A DNA stretch of 57,684 nucleotides, taken from JAHEAO01 sp037968535 (lineage in GTDB: Bacteria > Pseudomonadota > Alphaproteobacteria > Rhodobacterales > Rhodobacteraceae). Made by a program: the position numbers and the translations under genes. Positions 23,240-32,306 of this stretch are shown here, piece after piece. Each line of letters begins with the position of its first letter. Position 1 is the stretch's first letter. A model generated the notes under the pieces. That model did not search any database, was not told the DNA's origin, and saw nothing but the letters and a program-made list of their open reading frames with translations. Location of the stretch: positions 1 to 57,684 of the forward strand of contig JBBKVT010000187.1 in NCBI GenBank assembly GCA_037968535.1, given 5' to 3'.

Positions 23240-25372
23240 TCAGGAGCTGTGTGCCTGCCGGACCAGTTTCAGGATATCCTTCGCCGCGTCGGGAATGTTG
23301 GTGCCAGGGCCGAAGATCGCCTTGACGCCAGCCTTGTACAGGAAATCGTAGTCCTGCTGCGGGATGACGCCGCCGCAGATGACGATAATGTCGTCGGCGC
23401 CCTGCGCCTTCAGCGCCTCGACCAGTTTTGGCGCCAGCGTCTTGTGACCAGCCGCCTGCGACGAAATCCCGACGATATGCACATCGTTGTCGATCGCGTC
23501 CTGGGCCGCCTCTTCCGGCGTCTGAAAAAGCGGTCCGACATCGACGTCGAAACCGATATCCGCAAAGGCAGTCGCAATCACCTTGGCACCGCGATCGTGT
23601 CCGTCCTGACCCATCTTGACGACCAGCATCCGGGGGCGGCGCCCCTCTTCCTCGGCGAATTTCTCGACGTCGCGCTGAATTGCGGCAAAGCCTTCATCGC
23701 CTTCGTAGGCCGCGCCGTAGACCCCCGCGAGCGTCTTGACCTCTGCCCGGTGCCGCCCGAATATTTTCTCCATCACCATCGAAATCTCTCCTACCGTGGC
23801 CCGCGCCCGCGCGGCTTCTACAGCCAGTTCCAGCAAGTTGCCCTTGCCTGACTTCGCCGCCCCCTCCAGCGCGTTCAATGCAGCATCGCAGTCAGACTGA
23901 TTGCGACTGGCGCGGATCTTTTCGAGCCGCGCCACCTGCGAGACCCGGACGGCGGAGTTGTCAATATCGCGCACCTCGATCGGGTCTTGCATGTCCAACC
24001 GGAACTTGTTGAGTCCGACGATCACCTCTTCCCGGCGGTCCACCGCCGCCTGACGTCGCGCCGCCGCTTCCTCGATCCGAAGCTTCGGCATCCCCGAGGC
24101 GACGGCCTTGGTCATCCCGCCCATCGCATCGACTTCCTCGATCAGGGTCCAAGCGGCCTCTGCCAGATCAGCGGTCAGCTTCTCGACGTAATAGGAACCC
24201 GCCAGCGGATCGACCACCTTCGTCACGCCGGTTTCATGCTGCAAGATCAACTGCGTGTTACGTGCAATGCGGGACGAAAACTCTGTAGGCAAAGCAATGG
24301 CTTCATCGAAAGAGTTCGTGTGAAGCGACTGGGTACCGCCCAACACCGCGCTCATCGCCTCGTAGGCGGTGCGGACGATGTTGTTGTAGGGATCCTGTTC
24401 TTGAAGTGACACGCCAGAAGTCTGGCAATGGGTCCGCAACATCAGGCTACCGGTCTTCTTGGGGTGGAAATCGGTCATGATCCGGTGCCATAGAAAACGG
24501 GCGGCGCGCAGCTTGGCGGCTTCCATGAAGAAGTTCATGCCGATCGCGAAAAAGAACGACAATCGCCCCGCGAAAGCATCGACATTCATACCGCGTTCCA
24601 CTGCTGCCCTGACGTATTCCTTGCCATCGGCCAGCGTGAACGCCAGTTCCTGCACAAGCGTCGCACCCGCCTCTTGCATATGATAGCCGGAGATTGAGAT
24701 CGAATTGAACTTCGGCATATTTTCCGACGTATATTCAATGATATCCGATACGATCCTCATGCTTGGCTCTGGCGGATAAATGTAGGTGTTTCGCACCATG
24801 AACTCTTTCAGAATGTCGTTCTGAATCGTTCCGGACAAAGCCGCGCGGTCGACGCCCTGTTCCTCGCCTGCCACGATGAAGCTGGCCAGTACCGGAATGA
24901 CCGCGCCGTTCATCGTCATCGACACCGACACCTCGCCCAAGGGTATCCCGTCGAACAGGATATTCATGTCCTCGACCGAATCAATTGCGACCCCGGCCTT
25001 GCCGACATCGCCGACGACTCGCTCGTGATCGCTGTCATAGCCACGGTGCGTCGCCAGATCGAAGGCCACGGATACGCCCTGCTGCCCCGCCGCCAACGCC
25101 TGCCGGTAGAATGCGTTCGACTCCTCGGCGGTGGAGAATCCGGCATATTGCCGGATCGTCCAGGGTCGCCCGGTATACATCGTGGCGCGCGGACCGCGCG
25201 TGAACGGCGCCGCGCCGGGAATTCCGCCGGTATGGTCGAGTCCTTCCACATCCGCGGCGGTGTAGACAGGCTGAACCGCGATGCCCTCGGGCGTGTGCCA
25301 GACCAGGTCGTCCGGGGATCGGCCCCGCAGCTCTTTCTCGGCCAAGGTCTTCCAGTCGTTCTTGTCGGTCAT
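23240..25372 (-). CDS. scpA: Methylmalonyl-CoA mutase, single-chain ScpA type
   Basis: A B12-dependent enzyme converting methylmalonyl-CoA to succinyl-CoA. It has 710 residues from the ATG at 25372 (MTDKNDWKTLAEKELRGRSP). The catalytic TIM-barrel part has GFSTAEESNAFYRQ, SISGYHMQEAGAT and LRTHCQTSGVSLQEQDPYNN. The C-terminal B12 domain carries KMGQDGHDRGAK, with His592 as the cobalt ligand. It completes the propionyl-CoA route together with pccB and pccA; methylmalonyl-CoA epimerase is not in the window. It lies downstream of pccA, but a plus-strand gene (25499-25954) sits between, so it has its own promoter. Confidence 0.96.
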   Translation of the reverse strand: MTDKNDWKTLAEKELRGRSPDDLVWHTPEGIAVQPVYTAADVEGLDHTGGIPGAAPFTRGPRATMYTGRPWTIRQYAGFSTAEESNAFYRQALAAGQQGVSVAFDLATHRGYDSDHERVVGDVGKAGVAIDSVEDMNILFDGIPLGEVSVSMTMNGAVIPVLASFIVAGEEQGVDRAALSGTIQNDILKEFMVRNTYIYPPEPSMRIVSDIIEYTSENMPKFNSISISGYHMQEAGATLVQELAFTLADGKEYVRAAVERGMNVDAFAGRLSFFFAIGMNFFMEAAKLRAARFLWHRIMTDFHPKKTGSLMLRTHCQTSGVSLQEQDPYNNIVRTAYEAMSAVLGGTQSLHTNSFDEAIALPTEFSSRIARNTQLILQHETGVTKVVDPLAGSYYVEKLTADLAEAAWTLIEEVDAMGGMTKAVASGMPKLRIEEAAARRQAAVDRREEVIVGLNKFRLDMQDPIEVRDIDNSAVRVSQVARLEKIRASRNQSDCDAALNALEGAAKSGKGNLLELAVEAARARATVGEISMVMEKIFGRHRAEVKTLAGVYGAAYEGDEGFAAIQRDVEKFAEEEGRRPRMLVVKMGQDGHDRGAKVIATAFADIGFDVDVGPLFQTPEEAAQDAIDNDVHIVGISSQAAGHKTLAPKLVEALKAQGADDIIVICGGVIPQQDYDFLYKAGVKAIFGPGTNIPDAAKDILKLVRQAHSS

Positions 25373-25498
25373 GTCTGTCGCGTCCTTCGGTTCGGCCCTA
25401 CGTACGTGTTGATTTCCAGCCTCGAGCGGCATTGGGACTTGCCCAAGCCCTTCGCATTTTGCACCCTCCACCCTATATCAGGATCGAAGGGGACGAGA

Positions 25499-25954
25499 AT
25501 GAAGCGATTTCTGGTACTTGGAATGATTGCGCTGATCGGAATCCCGGCAGGCGCCCAGGATGCAGAGGCGGTGGCAACCCCTGCCCCGATGCTGGATATC
25601 CGGGCTGCGGCGGATGTGTCACTAGACGACTTTCTGTGGCAGAACCGGCTTCTTGTTGTCTTTGCCGAAACCGATCGCGATCCGGCGTTCCAGCGCCAGA
25701 TGGAGCTTTTGACCGAACGGCCCGACGTCCTGCTGGAACGTTCGGTGGTGGTCATCATCGATACCGATCCCTCGGCCCTGTCCGACATCCGAAAGCAACT
25801 GCGTCCCCGTGGATTTTCCTTGGTGTTCATAGACATGGACGGGGTAGTTAAACTGCGAAAACCAGCGCCGTGGGCGGTGCGGGAAATCTCGCGCTCGATC
25901 GACAAAACCGAGATTCGGAAGAAGGAACTGCGGGATAAAAGAGAGGCTGGCTGA
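25499..25954 (+). CDS. DUF4174-type secreted protein
   Basis: A 151-residue protein with a signal peptide (MKRFLVLGMIALIGIPAGAQ). The mature part begins with an acidic Pro-rich stretch and continues as a thioredoxin-like DUF4174 domain: DFLWQNRLLVVFAETDRDPA, ERSVVVIIDTD, FSLVFIDMDGVVKLRKPAPW. There is no CXXC, so it is not a redox thioredoxin. The start follows AAGGGGACGAGA. It lies on the opposite strand between pccA and the mutase gene; its stop is 4 bases from the pccA stop. Confidence 0.85.
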   Translation: MKRFLVLGMIALIGIPAGAQDAEAVATPAPMLDIRAAADVSLDDFLWQNRLLVVFAETDRDPAFQRQMELLTERPDVLLERSVVVIIDTDPSALSDIRKQLRPRGFSLVFIDMDGVVKLRKPAPWAVREISRSIDKTEIRKKELRDKREAG

Positions 25955-25958
25955 GCGT

Positions 25959-27959
25959 TCATTCGAACTCCATGATCACATCGTCGACCGCCAGACTGTC
26001 CCCGGCTGACGCGTTGATCTTGCTGACCACCGCCTTGCGCTCGGCGCGCAGGTTGTTTTCCATCTTCATCGCCTCGACGGTGCACAGGGTCTGGCCCTCG
26101 TGCACTTCCTGCCCGACCTCGACATCGACCTTCACGATCAGTCCCGGCATCGGGCAGAGCAGCAGCTTCGAGGTGTCGGGCGCCTGCTTTTCCAGCATCA
26201 GCGCCGCAAGTTCGGCTTGGCGCGGGGTGCGGACAAAAACCTTCAGATCGGCGCCACGCAGCCGCAGCCGGAAGCCGTTCGGCACCTTGCCGACTTTCAT
26301 CACCAGGGGCGCGTCGCCAATGTCGAGGACCGCAAGACTGTCGCCCGGCACCCAGCTACTTTCGACCCGCAGCTTCTTGCCGTCGTCAAACGACACCGTC
26401 GCACCCAGTTTGTCGGCTACGATTGACACCGGATAGCTGCGATCCTGCACCTCGACGACCCAGTCCGAGCCGACTTTGCGTTCGTGGTTGTCCATCCGGC
26501 CCGAGACGCGAGTGCGGCGGATCTCTGTCACCCGGTACATTGCCGCGGCGGCTGCCGCGATGCGCCGTAGCTGATCCTCGGGCAACGTCACACCTGCAAA
26601 ACCGTCCGGGTATTCTTCGGCAATGAACGCCGTGGTGATATTGCCCGAGACAAAGCGCGGATGATCCATCACGGCTGACAGGAACGGCAGGTTGTGCCCG
26701 ATGCCCTCGACCTCGAAGCTGTCCAGCGCGACGCGCATGTTTTCGATCGCGGCAGCGCGGTCTGGCCCCCAGGTGCAGAGCTTGGCGATCATCGGGTCGT
26801 AATACCTGCTGATCTCGCCGCCCTCATAGACACCCGTGTCGTTGCGCACGACGCGGCTGTCATGGGTGGATTCCTCTGGCGGGCGATATCGGGTCAGACG
26901 TCCGATCGACGGCAGGAAACCGCGATACGGGTCTTCCGCGTAAAGCCGGGATTCCATCGCCCAGCCGTTCAGCTTCACATCCTTCTGCGCCATCGCCAGC
27001 TTTTCGCCATTGGCGACGCGGATCATCTGTTCGACCAGATCGACGCCAGTGATCAACTCGGTCACCGGATGTTCGACCTGCAACCGGGTGTTCATTTCCA
27101 GGAAATAGAAGTTCCGCTCGCCATCGACGATGAATTCCACCGTGCCCGCACTGGTGTATCCAACCGCCTGCGCCAGCGCGACGGCCTGTTCGCCCATTGC
27201 CTTGCGGGTGGCTTCATCCAGAAACGGGCTGGGGGCCTCTTCGATGACTTTCTGGTTGCGGCGCTGGATCGAGCATTCACGCTCTCCCAGATAGATCGCG
27301 TTGCCATGCTGGTCGGCCAGAACCTGAATTTCGATGTGGCGCGGCTGGGTGACGAATTTCTCGATGAAAATGCGATCATCGCCGAAAGAGCTCGCCGCTT
27401 CATTCTTCGAGCTTTGGAACCCCTCGCGCGCCTCGGCATCGTTCCACGCAATCCGCATGCCCTTGCCACCGCCGCCGGCACTGGCCTTGATCATCACCGG
27501 ATAGCCGATCTGGTTGCTGATCTTCACCGCATCGTCCGCGTCCGCGATAAGCCCCATATGGCCCGGCACGGTGGACACATCCGCCTCCATCGCCAGCTTC
27601 TTGGACGTGATCTTGTCACCCATCGCCTCGATCGCCTTCACTGGCGGTCCGATAAAGGCCACGCTTTCGGCTTCCAGCGCTTCGGCGAACTTCGCGTTCT
27701 CGGACAGGAAACCGTAACCCGGATGCACCGCCTCGGCCCCGGTCTGACGGATCGCGTCCATCACCTTGTCGATGACGATATAGGACTGGTTCGCAGGCGA
27801 CGGGCCGATGTGCACCGCCTCATCCGCCATCTTCACATGCAGCGCGTTGCGGTCGGCATCGGAATAGATCGCGACCGTCGCGATGCCCATCTTGCGCGCG
27901 GTCTTGATGACACGGCAGGCAATTTCGCCACGGTTGGCTATCAGGATCTTCTTGAACAT
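25959..27959 (-). CDS. pccA: Propionyl-CoA carboxylase alpha subunit (biotin carboxylase + BCCP)
   Basis: A 666-residue biotinylated subunit that carboxylates biotin at the cost of ATP. The biotin carboxylase domain (1-450) includes ILIANRGEIACRVIKTARKM, the glycine-rich ATP loop KASAGGGGKGMRIAW, RECSIQRRNQKVIEEAPSPF and FLEMNTRLQVEHPVTE. A BT-type linker domain follows, and the biotinyl domain ends with VEAMKMENNL, Lys632 being the biotin site. The partner PccB is encoded 1.4 kb upstream on the same strand, separated by three small genes and a terminator-like hairpin. Confidence 0.96.
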   Translation of the reverse strand: MFKKILIANRGEIACRVIKTARKMGIATVAIYSDADRNALHVKMADEAVHIGPSPANQSYIVIDKVMDAIRQTGAEAVHPGYGFLSENAKFAEALEAESVAFIGPPVKAIEAMGDKITSKKLAMEADVSTVPGHMGLIADADDAVKISNQIGYPVMIKASAGGGGKGMRIAWNDAEAREGFQSSKNEAASSFGDDRIFIEKFVTQPRHIEIQVLADQHGNAIYLGERECSIQRRNQKVIEEAPSPFLDEATRKAMGEQAVALAQAVGYTSAGTVEFIVDGERNFYFLEMNTRLQVEHPVTELITGVDLVEQMIRVANGEKLAMAQKDVKLNGWAMESRLYAEDPYRGFLPSIGRLTRYRPPEESTHDSRVVRNDTGVYEGGEISRYYDPMIAKLCTWGPDRAAAIENMRVALDSFEVEGIGHNLPFLSAVMDHPRFVSGNITTAFIAEEYPDGFAGVTLPEDQLRRIAAAAAAMYRVTEIRRTRVSGRMDNHERKVGSDWVVEVQDRSYPVSIVADKLGATVSFDDGKKLRVESSWVPGDSLAVLDIGDAPLVMKVGKVPNGFRLRLRGADLKVFVRTPRQAELAALMLEKQAPDTSKLLLCPMPGLIVKVDVEVGQEVHEGQTLCTVEAMKMENNLRAERKAVVSKINASAGDSLAVDDVIMEFE

Positions 27960-28092
27960 TCGTCCGTCCCTTCAGGTCGTCGCTGCGGCGCGCTGCACCG
28001 CGAATGGCAAAACGAAAAAGACCACCGCGGCGATTGCCCCGATGGTCCTTGATGTCAGATGATTTGGCGCGGTGAAACGCGCCGGATCAGCC

Positions 28093-28293
28093 TTAGTTGC
28101 AGATGCCGAGATCGTCGCAGAAGACGCCTGCCCCACCGCCGACGACCGCGCCCACAGCGGCATTGCCGCCCAGCGCGTCGGCGACGACGGCACCACCTGC
28201 CGCGCCGGCAAGCCCGCGCTCGGTGTCATTCTCAAGGCAAGCCGTAAGGCCCACCATCGCCACGATGGCGATAATCCAGGTTTTCTTGAACAT
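28093..28293 (-). CDS. Small glycine-zipper lipoprotein
   Basis: A 66-residue lipoprotein. The signal MFKKTWIIAIVAMVGLTACL ends in a lipobox LTAC, making the Cys of TAC the acylated residue. The mature part is almost all Gly/Ala/Val in a G-x-x-x-G pattern (GLAGAAGGAVVADALGGNAA), like glycine-zipper osmotic or outer-membrane lipoproteins, and closes with CDDLGICN. It lies just upstream of pccA. A TTGACGCGTCAA palindrome at 28410-28421 lies 117 bases upstream of the start. Confidence 0.82.
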   Translation of the reverse strand: MFKKTWIIAIVAMVGLTACLENDTERGLAGAAGGAVVADALGGNAAVGAVVGGGAGVFCDDLGICN

Positions 28294-28409
28294 GTTAAAC
28301 TGCCTTCCCTCAAACGGAATTGTTTTGCGGCGCCACTTTCGCCTGTCGCGCTCGCGGGTGCAAAGGCTTTTTTCCTTGCAGCGCGGCAAACCGCCTGAGT
28401 CACGAAGAG

Positions 28410-28421
28410 TTGACGCGTCAA
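28410..28421. promoter_or_regulatory. 12-base palindrome TTGACGCGTCAA
   Basis: A perfect palindrome in the 360-base gap before the lipoprotein gene. It could be an operator or overlap a -35 (TTGACG) on the minus strand. No partner regulator is evident. Confidence 0.3.
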
Positions 28422-28435
28422 ACGCAAGCGTTCCG

Positions 28436-28473
28436 CAAAAATTAGAGGCCTGACCCGGGAAAGGTCAGACCTC
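28436..28473 (-). terminator. Rho-independent terminator (minus strand)
   Basis: On the minus strand GAGGTCTGACC, a 7-base loop, and GGTCAGGCCTC form an 11-base-pair stem with one mismatch, followed by TAATTTTTG. It is the strongest intrinsic terminator seen in this part of the window. It closes either the pccB-DUF6497-hypothetical transcript or a separate small RNA. Confidence 0.7.
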
Positions 28474-28565
28474 ATAGAAGGGGAAGGGTAACGGTTTTGA
28501 CATTGCGCAGCGGGCTTCTTGCTGGAGGGACCCGCTACAAGACCCACCATGGCCCGAGTCGCAGT
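28436..28565 (-). ncRNA. Candidate small RNA upstream of the terminator
   Basis: The 180 bases between the hypothetical gene (28655) and the terminator are not coding but carry structure. On the minus strand AGCGGG and CCCGCT pair around a TCCCTCCAGCAAGAAG loop, which exposes an anti-Shine-Dalgarno CCCTCC. A pyrimidine-rich linker (CCCTTCCCCTTC) and the terminator stem follow. Exposed CCUCC loops are characteristic of several alphaproteobacterial sRNAs. The stretch could equally be a processed 3' UTR. The 5' end shown is a guess. Confidence 0.35.
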
Positions 28566-28654
28566 CGTGGCAAACACGCACGTTAAAGGCGAATTGATTT
28601 CGGCAACATTCTGCCAAAGTTGACCGTGCGTAAGCAATAACATGCCGAAACGCC

Positions 28655-29014
28655 TCATTCGAAGACCTCTGGAAAAGCGGCGCGCGCCCTTGCGGTGTCG
28701 ATCCGAAGCATCGCCTCGTAGCTTTCGGGGTCGAACGGATCGTCTACCGCAACCACTTCTCGCCCGAAAAGCCAGGACAACCGCCCGGCATCCAGATTGC
28801 CGCGTACGAACGGCTCATCGCCGAAATGCTCCCACAACGCCGCAAGAAACCCGGCATCCGCCTTGCGGTCGGCGGCCTTGCGGTCGGCGTGGCGCGCGCG
28901 GGCGACGATCGGGGTCACACCGCGCGGATTGGCGCGCCGGACGATGAACTGATAATCCGTGCCCGGCAGTCGCCCCGGAAATCCCCTGTGTTTCACCATG
29001 TCCTCGCGCGGCAT
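28655..29014 (-). CDS. Hypothetical protein in the pccB operon
   Basis: A 119-residue, soluble, charged protein. The start is placed at the ATG at 29014 (MPREDMVKHRGFPGRLPGTD), which overlaps the TGA of the preceding gene. No motif is recognised. A central Arg/Lys/Ala-rich stretch (VARARHADRKAADRKADAGF) could be helical, followed by an acidic half (DPFDPESYEAMLRIDTARAR). Codon use looks like that of its neighbours. The context (pccB, DUF6497) suggests co-expression under propionyl-CoA control, but no function can be given. Confidence 0.7.
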   Translation of the reverse strand: MPREDMVKHRGFPGRLPGTDYQFIVRRANPRGVTPIVARARHADRKAADRKADAGFLAALWEHFGDEPFVRGNLDAGRLSWLFGREVVAVDDPFDPESYEAMLRIDTARARAAFPEVFE

Positions 29015-29361
29015 CAAAACGGCTCCCATGTGCAGGCATCATCCTCGATGCTGTAGGCCTCGAAGAATTGCGTCACTTGCGGGTCCGGTTCGCCAAAGAC
29101 TGTCGGTCGATCGGCGATCGAGATCACGATCTGGTTCGGCACCGGGCCACCTTCGGCGATCCGCGGCAGCGCGTAGGCATTGCACAGATGTTCCAGATCA
29201 CGTCCGATCAGTTCAAAATCCGGTTGCCCCTTTTCGCGCGAAATCTCTGGCGCGACAAAGCGAAACCGATAGGTCAGCCCCTGCCCCGGCTGATCGGTCA
29301 GAACCTCGAGCAGGGTCACAGGCTGGCCTGAGGGTACGGCGATAAGCGGATCATTCGACAT
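29014..29361 (-). CDS. Small hypothetical protein, DUF6497-like
   Basis: A 115-residue protein without a signal peptide. It has a regular beta-rich look: PVTLLEVLTDQPGQGLTYRF, RFVAPEISREKG, QIVISIADRPTVFGEPDPQV. It matches my recollection of the Rhodobacterales DUF6497 family, whose role is unknown. It starts 7 bases past pccB and overlaps the next gene by its stop codon, so it is part of a pccB transcript. Confidence 0.72.
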   Translation of the reverse strand: MSNDPLIAVPSGQPVTLLEVLTDQPGQGLTYRFRFVAPEISREKGQPDFELIGRDLEHLCNAYALPRIAEGGPVPNQIVISIADRPTVFGEPDPQVTQFFEAYSIEDDACTWEPF

Positions 29362-29368
29362 CTGAACC

Positions 29369-30901
29369 CTAAAGCGGAATGTTGTCGTGCTTCTTCCAGG
29401 GGTTCGACATCTGCTTGCCGCGCAGACTGGCGAACGCCCTGCAAATCCGCTTGCGTGTGGAATGCGGCGAGATCACCTCGTCGATAAAGCCCTTTTCGGC
29501 GGCGATGAACGGGTTGGCAAAGCGCGCCTCATAGTCCTTCGTGCGCTGAGCAATCTTGTCCTTGTCGCCCAATTCGCTGCGATACAGGATCTCGGTCGCC
29601 CCCTTGGCGCCCATCACCGCGATCTCGGCGGTGGGCCAGGCATAATTGAAATCGCCGCGCAGATGCTTGGACGCCATGACGTCATAAGCCCCGCCATAAG
29701 CCTTGCGGGTGATCACCGTTACTTTCGGCACCGTCGCCTCGCCGTAAGCAAACAGCAGTTTCGCGCCGTGCTTGATGACACCGCCATATTCCTGCCCGGT
29801 GCCGGGAAGAAAGCCGGGGACATCGACCAGCGTCAGCACCGGGATCTCAAACGCATCGCAGAACCGCACGAACCGCGCGGCTTTTCGACTACTGTCGATG
29901 TCAAGGCAGCCCGCCAGCACCATCGGCTGGTTTGCGACCACACCAACGGTGGACCCTTCCAGCCTGATGAATCCGGTCAGGATGTTCTTGGCGAAGTTTT
30001 CCTGAATCTCGTAAAAATCGCCCTCGTCGGCGAGTTTCGCGATCAGTTCCTTCATGTCGTACGGAGAGTTCGGATTGTCCGGGATCAGCGTATCAAGGCT
30101 CATCTCCAGCCGGTCGGGGCTGTCGAAGAACGGGCGCACCGGGGATTTGTCGCGGTTGTTCAGCGGCAGAAAATCCACCAGACGCCGAACTTCGGTCAGC
30201 GCCTCGACGTCGTTCTCGAACGCCCCATCCGCGACCGAGGATTTGCGGGTATGGGTGGATGCACCGCCACGGTCCTCGGCGGTGACGTCCTCGTTTGTCA
30301 CGGTCTTGACCACGTCGGGACCGGTGACGAACATGTAGGACGTGTCTTTCACCATGAAGATAAAGTCGGTCATCGCTGGTGAATAGACGGCTCCGCCCGC
30401 GCAGGGCCCCATGATCAGGCTGATCTGCGGAACGACGCCGGACGCCATGATGTTGCGCTGGAACACCTCGGCATAGCCCGCGAGCGACGCGACGCCCTCC
30501 TGAATCCGCGCCCCGCCGGAATCATTGATCCCGATCACCGGCGCGCCATTCTGCACAGCCATGTCCATCACCTTGCAGATCTTCTGGGCATGGGTTTCCG
30601 ACAACGAGCCGCCAAAGACCGTGAAATCCTGACTGAACACATAGACCATCCGGCCATTGATCGTGCCCCAGCCGGTCACCACGCCGTCACCATAGGGCCG
30701 GTCCTGTTCCATCCCGAAATCGGTGCAGCGATGCGCGACGAACATGTCGAATTCCTCGAAGCTGCCCTCGTCGAGCAGCAGTTCGATCCGCTCGCGGGCC
30801 GTCAGCTTGCCCTTGCCGTGCTGCGCTTCGATCCGCTTCGCACCGCCACCCATACGGGCGCTGCTTCGACGCGATTCAAGTTCTTCTAGAATGTCTTTCA
30901 T
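29369..30901 (-). CDS. pccB: Propionyl-CoA carboxylase beta subunit (carboxyltransferase)
   Basis: A 510-residue carboxyltransferase that moves CO2 from biotin to propionyl-CoA, giving methylmalonyl-CoA. Landmarks are RERIELLLDEGSFEEFDMFV, the CoA-side oxyanion loop SGGARIQEGVASLAGYAEVF, MGPCAGGAVYSPAMTDF, and the second oxyanion region KVTVITRKAYGGAYDVMASK. It ends KHDNIPL, the usual PccB C-terminus. It is the first gene of its transcript. TTTGCAAA-type sites lie about 100 bases upstream, as expected if the PccR-like protein at 32354 controls it. Confidence 0.96.
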   Translation of the reverse strand: MKDILEELESRRSSARMGGGAKRIEAQHGKGKLTARERIELLLDEGSFEEFDMFVAHRCTDFGMEQDRPYGDGVVTGWGTINGRMVYVFSQDFTVFGGSLSETHAQKICKVMDMAVQNGAPVIGINDSGGARIQEGVASLAGYAEVFQRNIMASGVVPQISLIMGPCAGGAVYSPAMTDFIFMVKDTSYMFVTGPDVVKTVTNEDVTAEDRGGASTHTRKSSVADGAFENDVEALTEVRRLVDFLPLNNRDKSPVRPFFDSPDRLEMSLDTLIPDNPNSPYDMKELIAKLADEGDFYEIQENFAKNILTGFIRLEGSTVGVVANQPMVLAGCLDIDSSRKAARFVRFCDAFEIPVLTLVDVPGFLPGTGQEYGGVIKHGAKLLFAYGEATVPKVTVITRKAYGGAYDVMASKHLRGDFNYAWPTAEIAVMGAKGATEILYRSELGDKDKIAQRTKDYEARFANPFIAAEKGFIDEVISPHSTRKRICRAFASLRGKQMSNPWKKHDNIPL

Positions 30902-31001
30902 GGAACGCTTCCCCGCATCGGACTCGAAAGCGACATTAGACGGTTCGGACGCGGGCAGAAAGCATTGACTGGGATATTTGCATAGTTTGATTGCTTATCT
31001 G

Positions 31002-31024
31002 TTTGCAAATTGCAAATCTGCAAA
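31002..31024. promoter_or_regulatory. PccR/ScfR-type operator upstream of pccB
   Basis: Three successive half-sites, TTTGCAAA (31002-31009), TTGCAAA (31010-31016) and CTGCAAA (31018-31024), lie in the 182-base gap between pccB and the divergent MFS gene. The spacing TGCAAA-N2-TGCAAA recurs before the regulator gene itself. RamB and related ScfR-family regulators recognise TTTGCAAA-type motifs. On the minus strand a TATGCA 18 bases past a TTGCAA could serve as the pccB -10, so the sites would overlap the -35. Confidence 0.65.
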
Positions 31025-31083
31025 CTTGGTAGGCCGTTCTCTTCGCTATTGGACTGCCGCGGCATTCCTTCTATGTGACGAGA

Positions 31084-32301
31084 ATGACCACCAAGCCCGA
31101 AGTCCGGTTTCTGGACCGCTCCACCCCGCCCCATATCATGACGCTTGTGCTGATGACCGGCATGGCGGCAATGACGATGAACATGTTCCTGCCGTCGCTG
31201 CCGGCGATGACGACCTATTTCGACACCGACTACAGCGTCATGCAGTTGTCGGTAGCACTTTATCTCGGCGTGAACGCCGCTTTGCAGGTCGTGGTCGGGC
31301 CGATCTCGGACCGTTTCGGCCGCCGCCCGGTCCTGTTGTGGGGGTTCGGGCTGTTTCTGGTGGCGACTGTCGGCTGCATTCTGGCGCCCACGGTCGAGGT
31401 TTTTCTGGTCTTCCGCATGGGCCAGGCGGCCAGCGTCGTGGCGATGGTGCTAAGCCGCGCGGTGGTGCGGGACATGGTGCCGCAGGATCAGGCAGCCTCG
31501 ATGATCGGCTATGTCACCATGGGCATGGCCGTGGTGCCGATGATCAGCCCCGCGCTTGGCGGCTGGCTTGACGAGCATTTCGGCTGGCAGGCGACATTCT
31601 GGTTCTTGCTGGCGACCGGTGCGTTGACGATGTGGCTGATCTGGACCGATCTGGGCGAAACCAACCCGGCCCGCCCGATCACCTTTCGCCAACAGGCGCG
31701 CGACTATCCAGAGCTTTTGAAATCGCAGCGGTTCTGGGGCTATTGCCTGGCAGCGGCCTTCGCTTCGGGCGCGTTCTTTGCCTATCTGGGCGGCGCACCG
31801 TTTGTCGGCACGCAGGTCTTCGGCCTGCCCCCCTCGACGCTTGGCTTCTTTTTTGGCGCGCCGGCGCTGGGATATATGCTGGGAAATTTCCTGTCCGGCC
31901 GGTTCTCGATTCGGGTGGGCGTGAACCGGATGGTGCTTTGGGGGGCATCGACGACCACGATGGGCGTCACCGTCTCGCTGCTGCTGTTCCTTGTCGGATC
32001 CGGCAATGTCTATACGTTCTTCGGCTTCATGACCTTCGTCGGTCTGGGCAACGGCCTGGTAATGCCGAATGCAACATCGGGGATGCTGTCGGTACGGCCG
32101 CATCTGGCTGGCACGGCGTCGGGCCTGGGCGGGGCGATCATGATCGGCGGCGGTGCGCTGCTGTCGGCGCTGGCGGGTGCATTGCTGGTACCCGGACGGG
32201 GGCCATTTCCACTGCTCTGGATCATGCTGGTGGTGTCGGCGTTGTCGATCGTGTCGGTTCTGTGGGTAATAGCGCGGGAACGCCGCGTCGGGATTGCCTG
32301 A
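31084..32301 (+). CDS. Bcr/CflA-type multidrug efflux MFS transporter
   Basis: A 12-helix major facilitator, about 405 residues. Motif A is PISDRFGRRPVLLWGF after TM2, and motif C-like antiporter glycines are in GMAVVPMISPALGGWLDEHFGW, a Bcr/CflA signature. I prefer the ATG at 31084; a GTG three codons earlier is possible. It is divergent from pccB and upstream of the pccR-like gene, so it may share the short-chain acyl-CoA control region. Export of toxic organic acids or drugs is only inference. Confidence 0.9.
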   Translation: MTTKPEVRFLDRSTPPHIMTLVLMTGMAAMTMNMFLPSLPAMTTYFDTDYSVMQLSVALYLGVNAALQVVVGPISDRFGRRPVLLWGFGLFLVATVGCILAPTVEVFLVFRMGQAASVVAMVLSRAVVRDMVPQDQAASMIGYVTMGMAVVPMISPALGGWLDEHFGWQATFWFLLATGALTMWLIWTDLGETNPARPITFRQQARDYPELLKSQRFWGYCLAAAFASGAFFAYLGGAPFVGTQVFGLPPSTLGFFFGAPALGYMLGNFLSGRFSIRVGVNRMVLWGASTTTMGVTVSLLLFLVGSGNVYTFFGFMTFVGLGNGLVMPNATSGMLSVRPHLAGTASGLGGAIMIGGGALLSALAGALLVPGRGPFPLLWIMLVVSALSIVSVLWVIARERRVGIA

Positions 32302-32306
32302 AAGGG

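Noticed and set aside
25025..25498. N-terminal extension of the DUF4174 frame
   Set aside because: The extension is antisense to the mutase gene. The signal peptide begins at 25499 with a ribosome site just before it.
27972..28658. Minus-strand frame of 228 codons covering the lipoprotein gene and the pccB-operon 3' region
   Set aside because: It runs through a strong terminator hairpin and over a lipoprotein gene with a clear signal peptide in another frame. Its composition is not protein-like.
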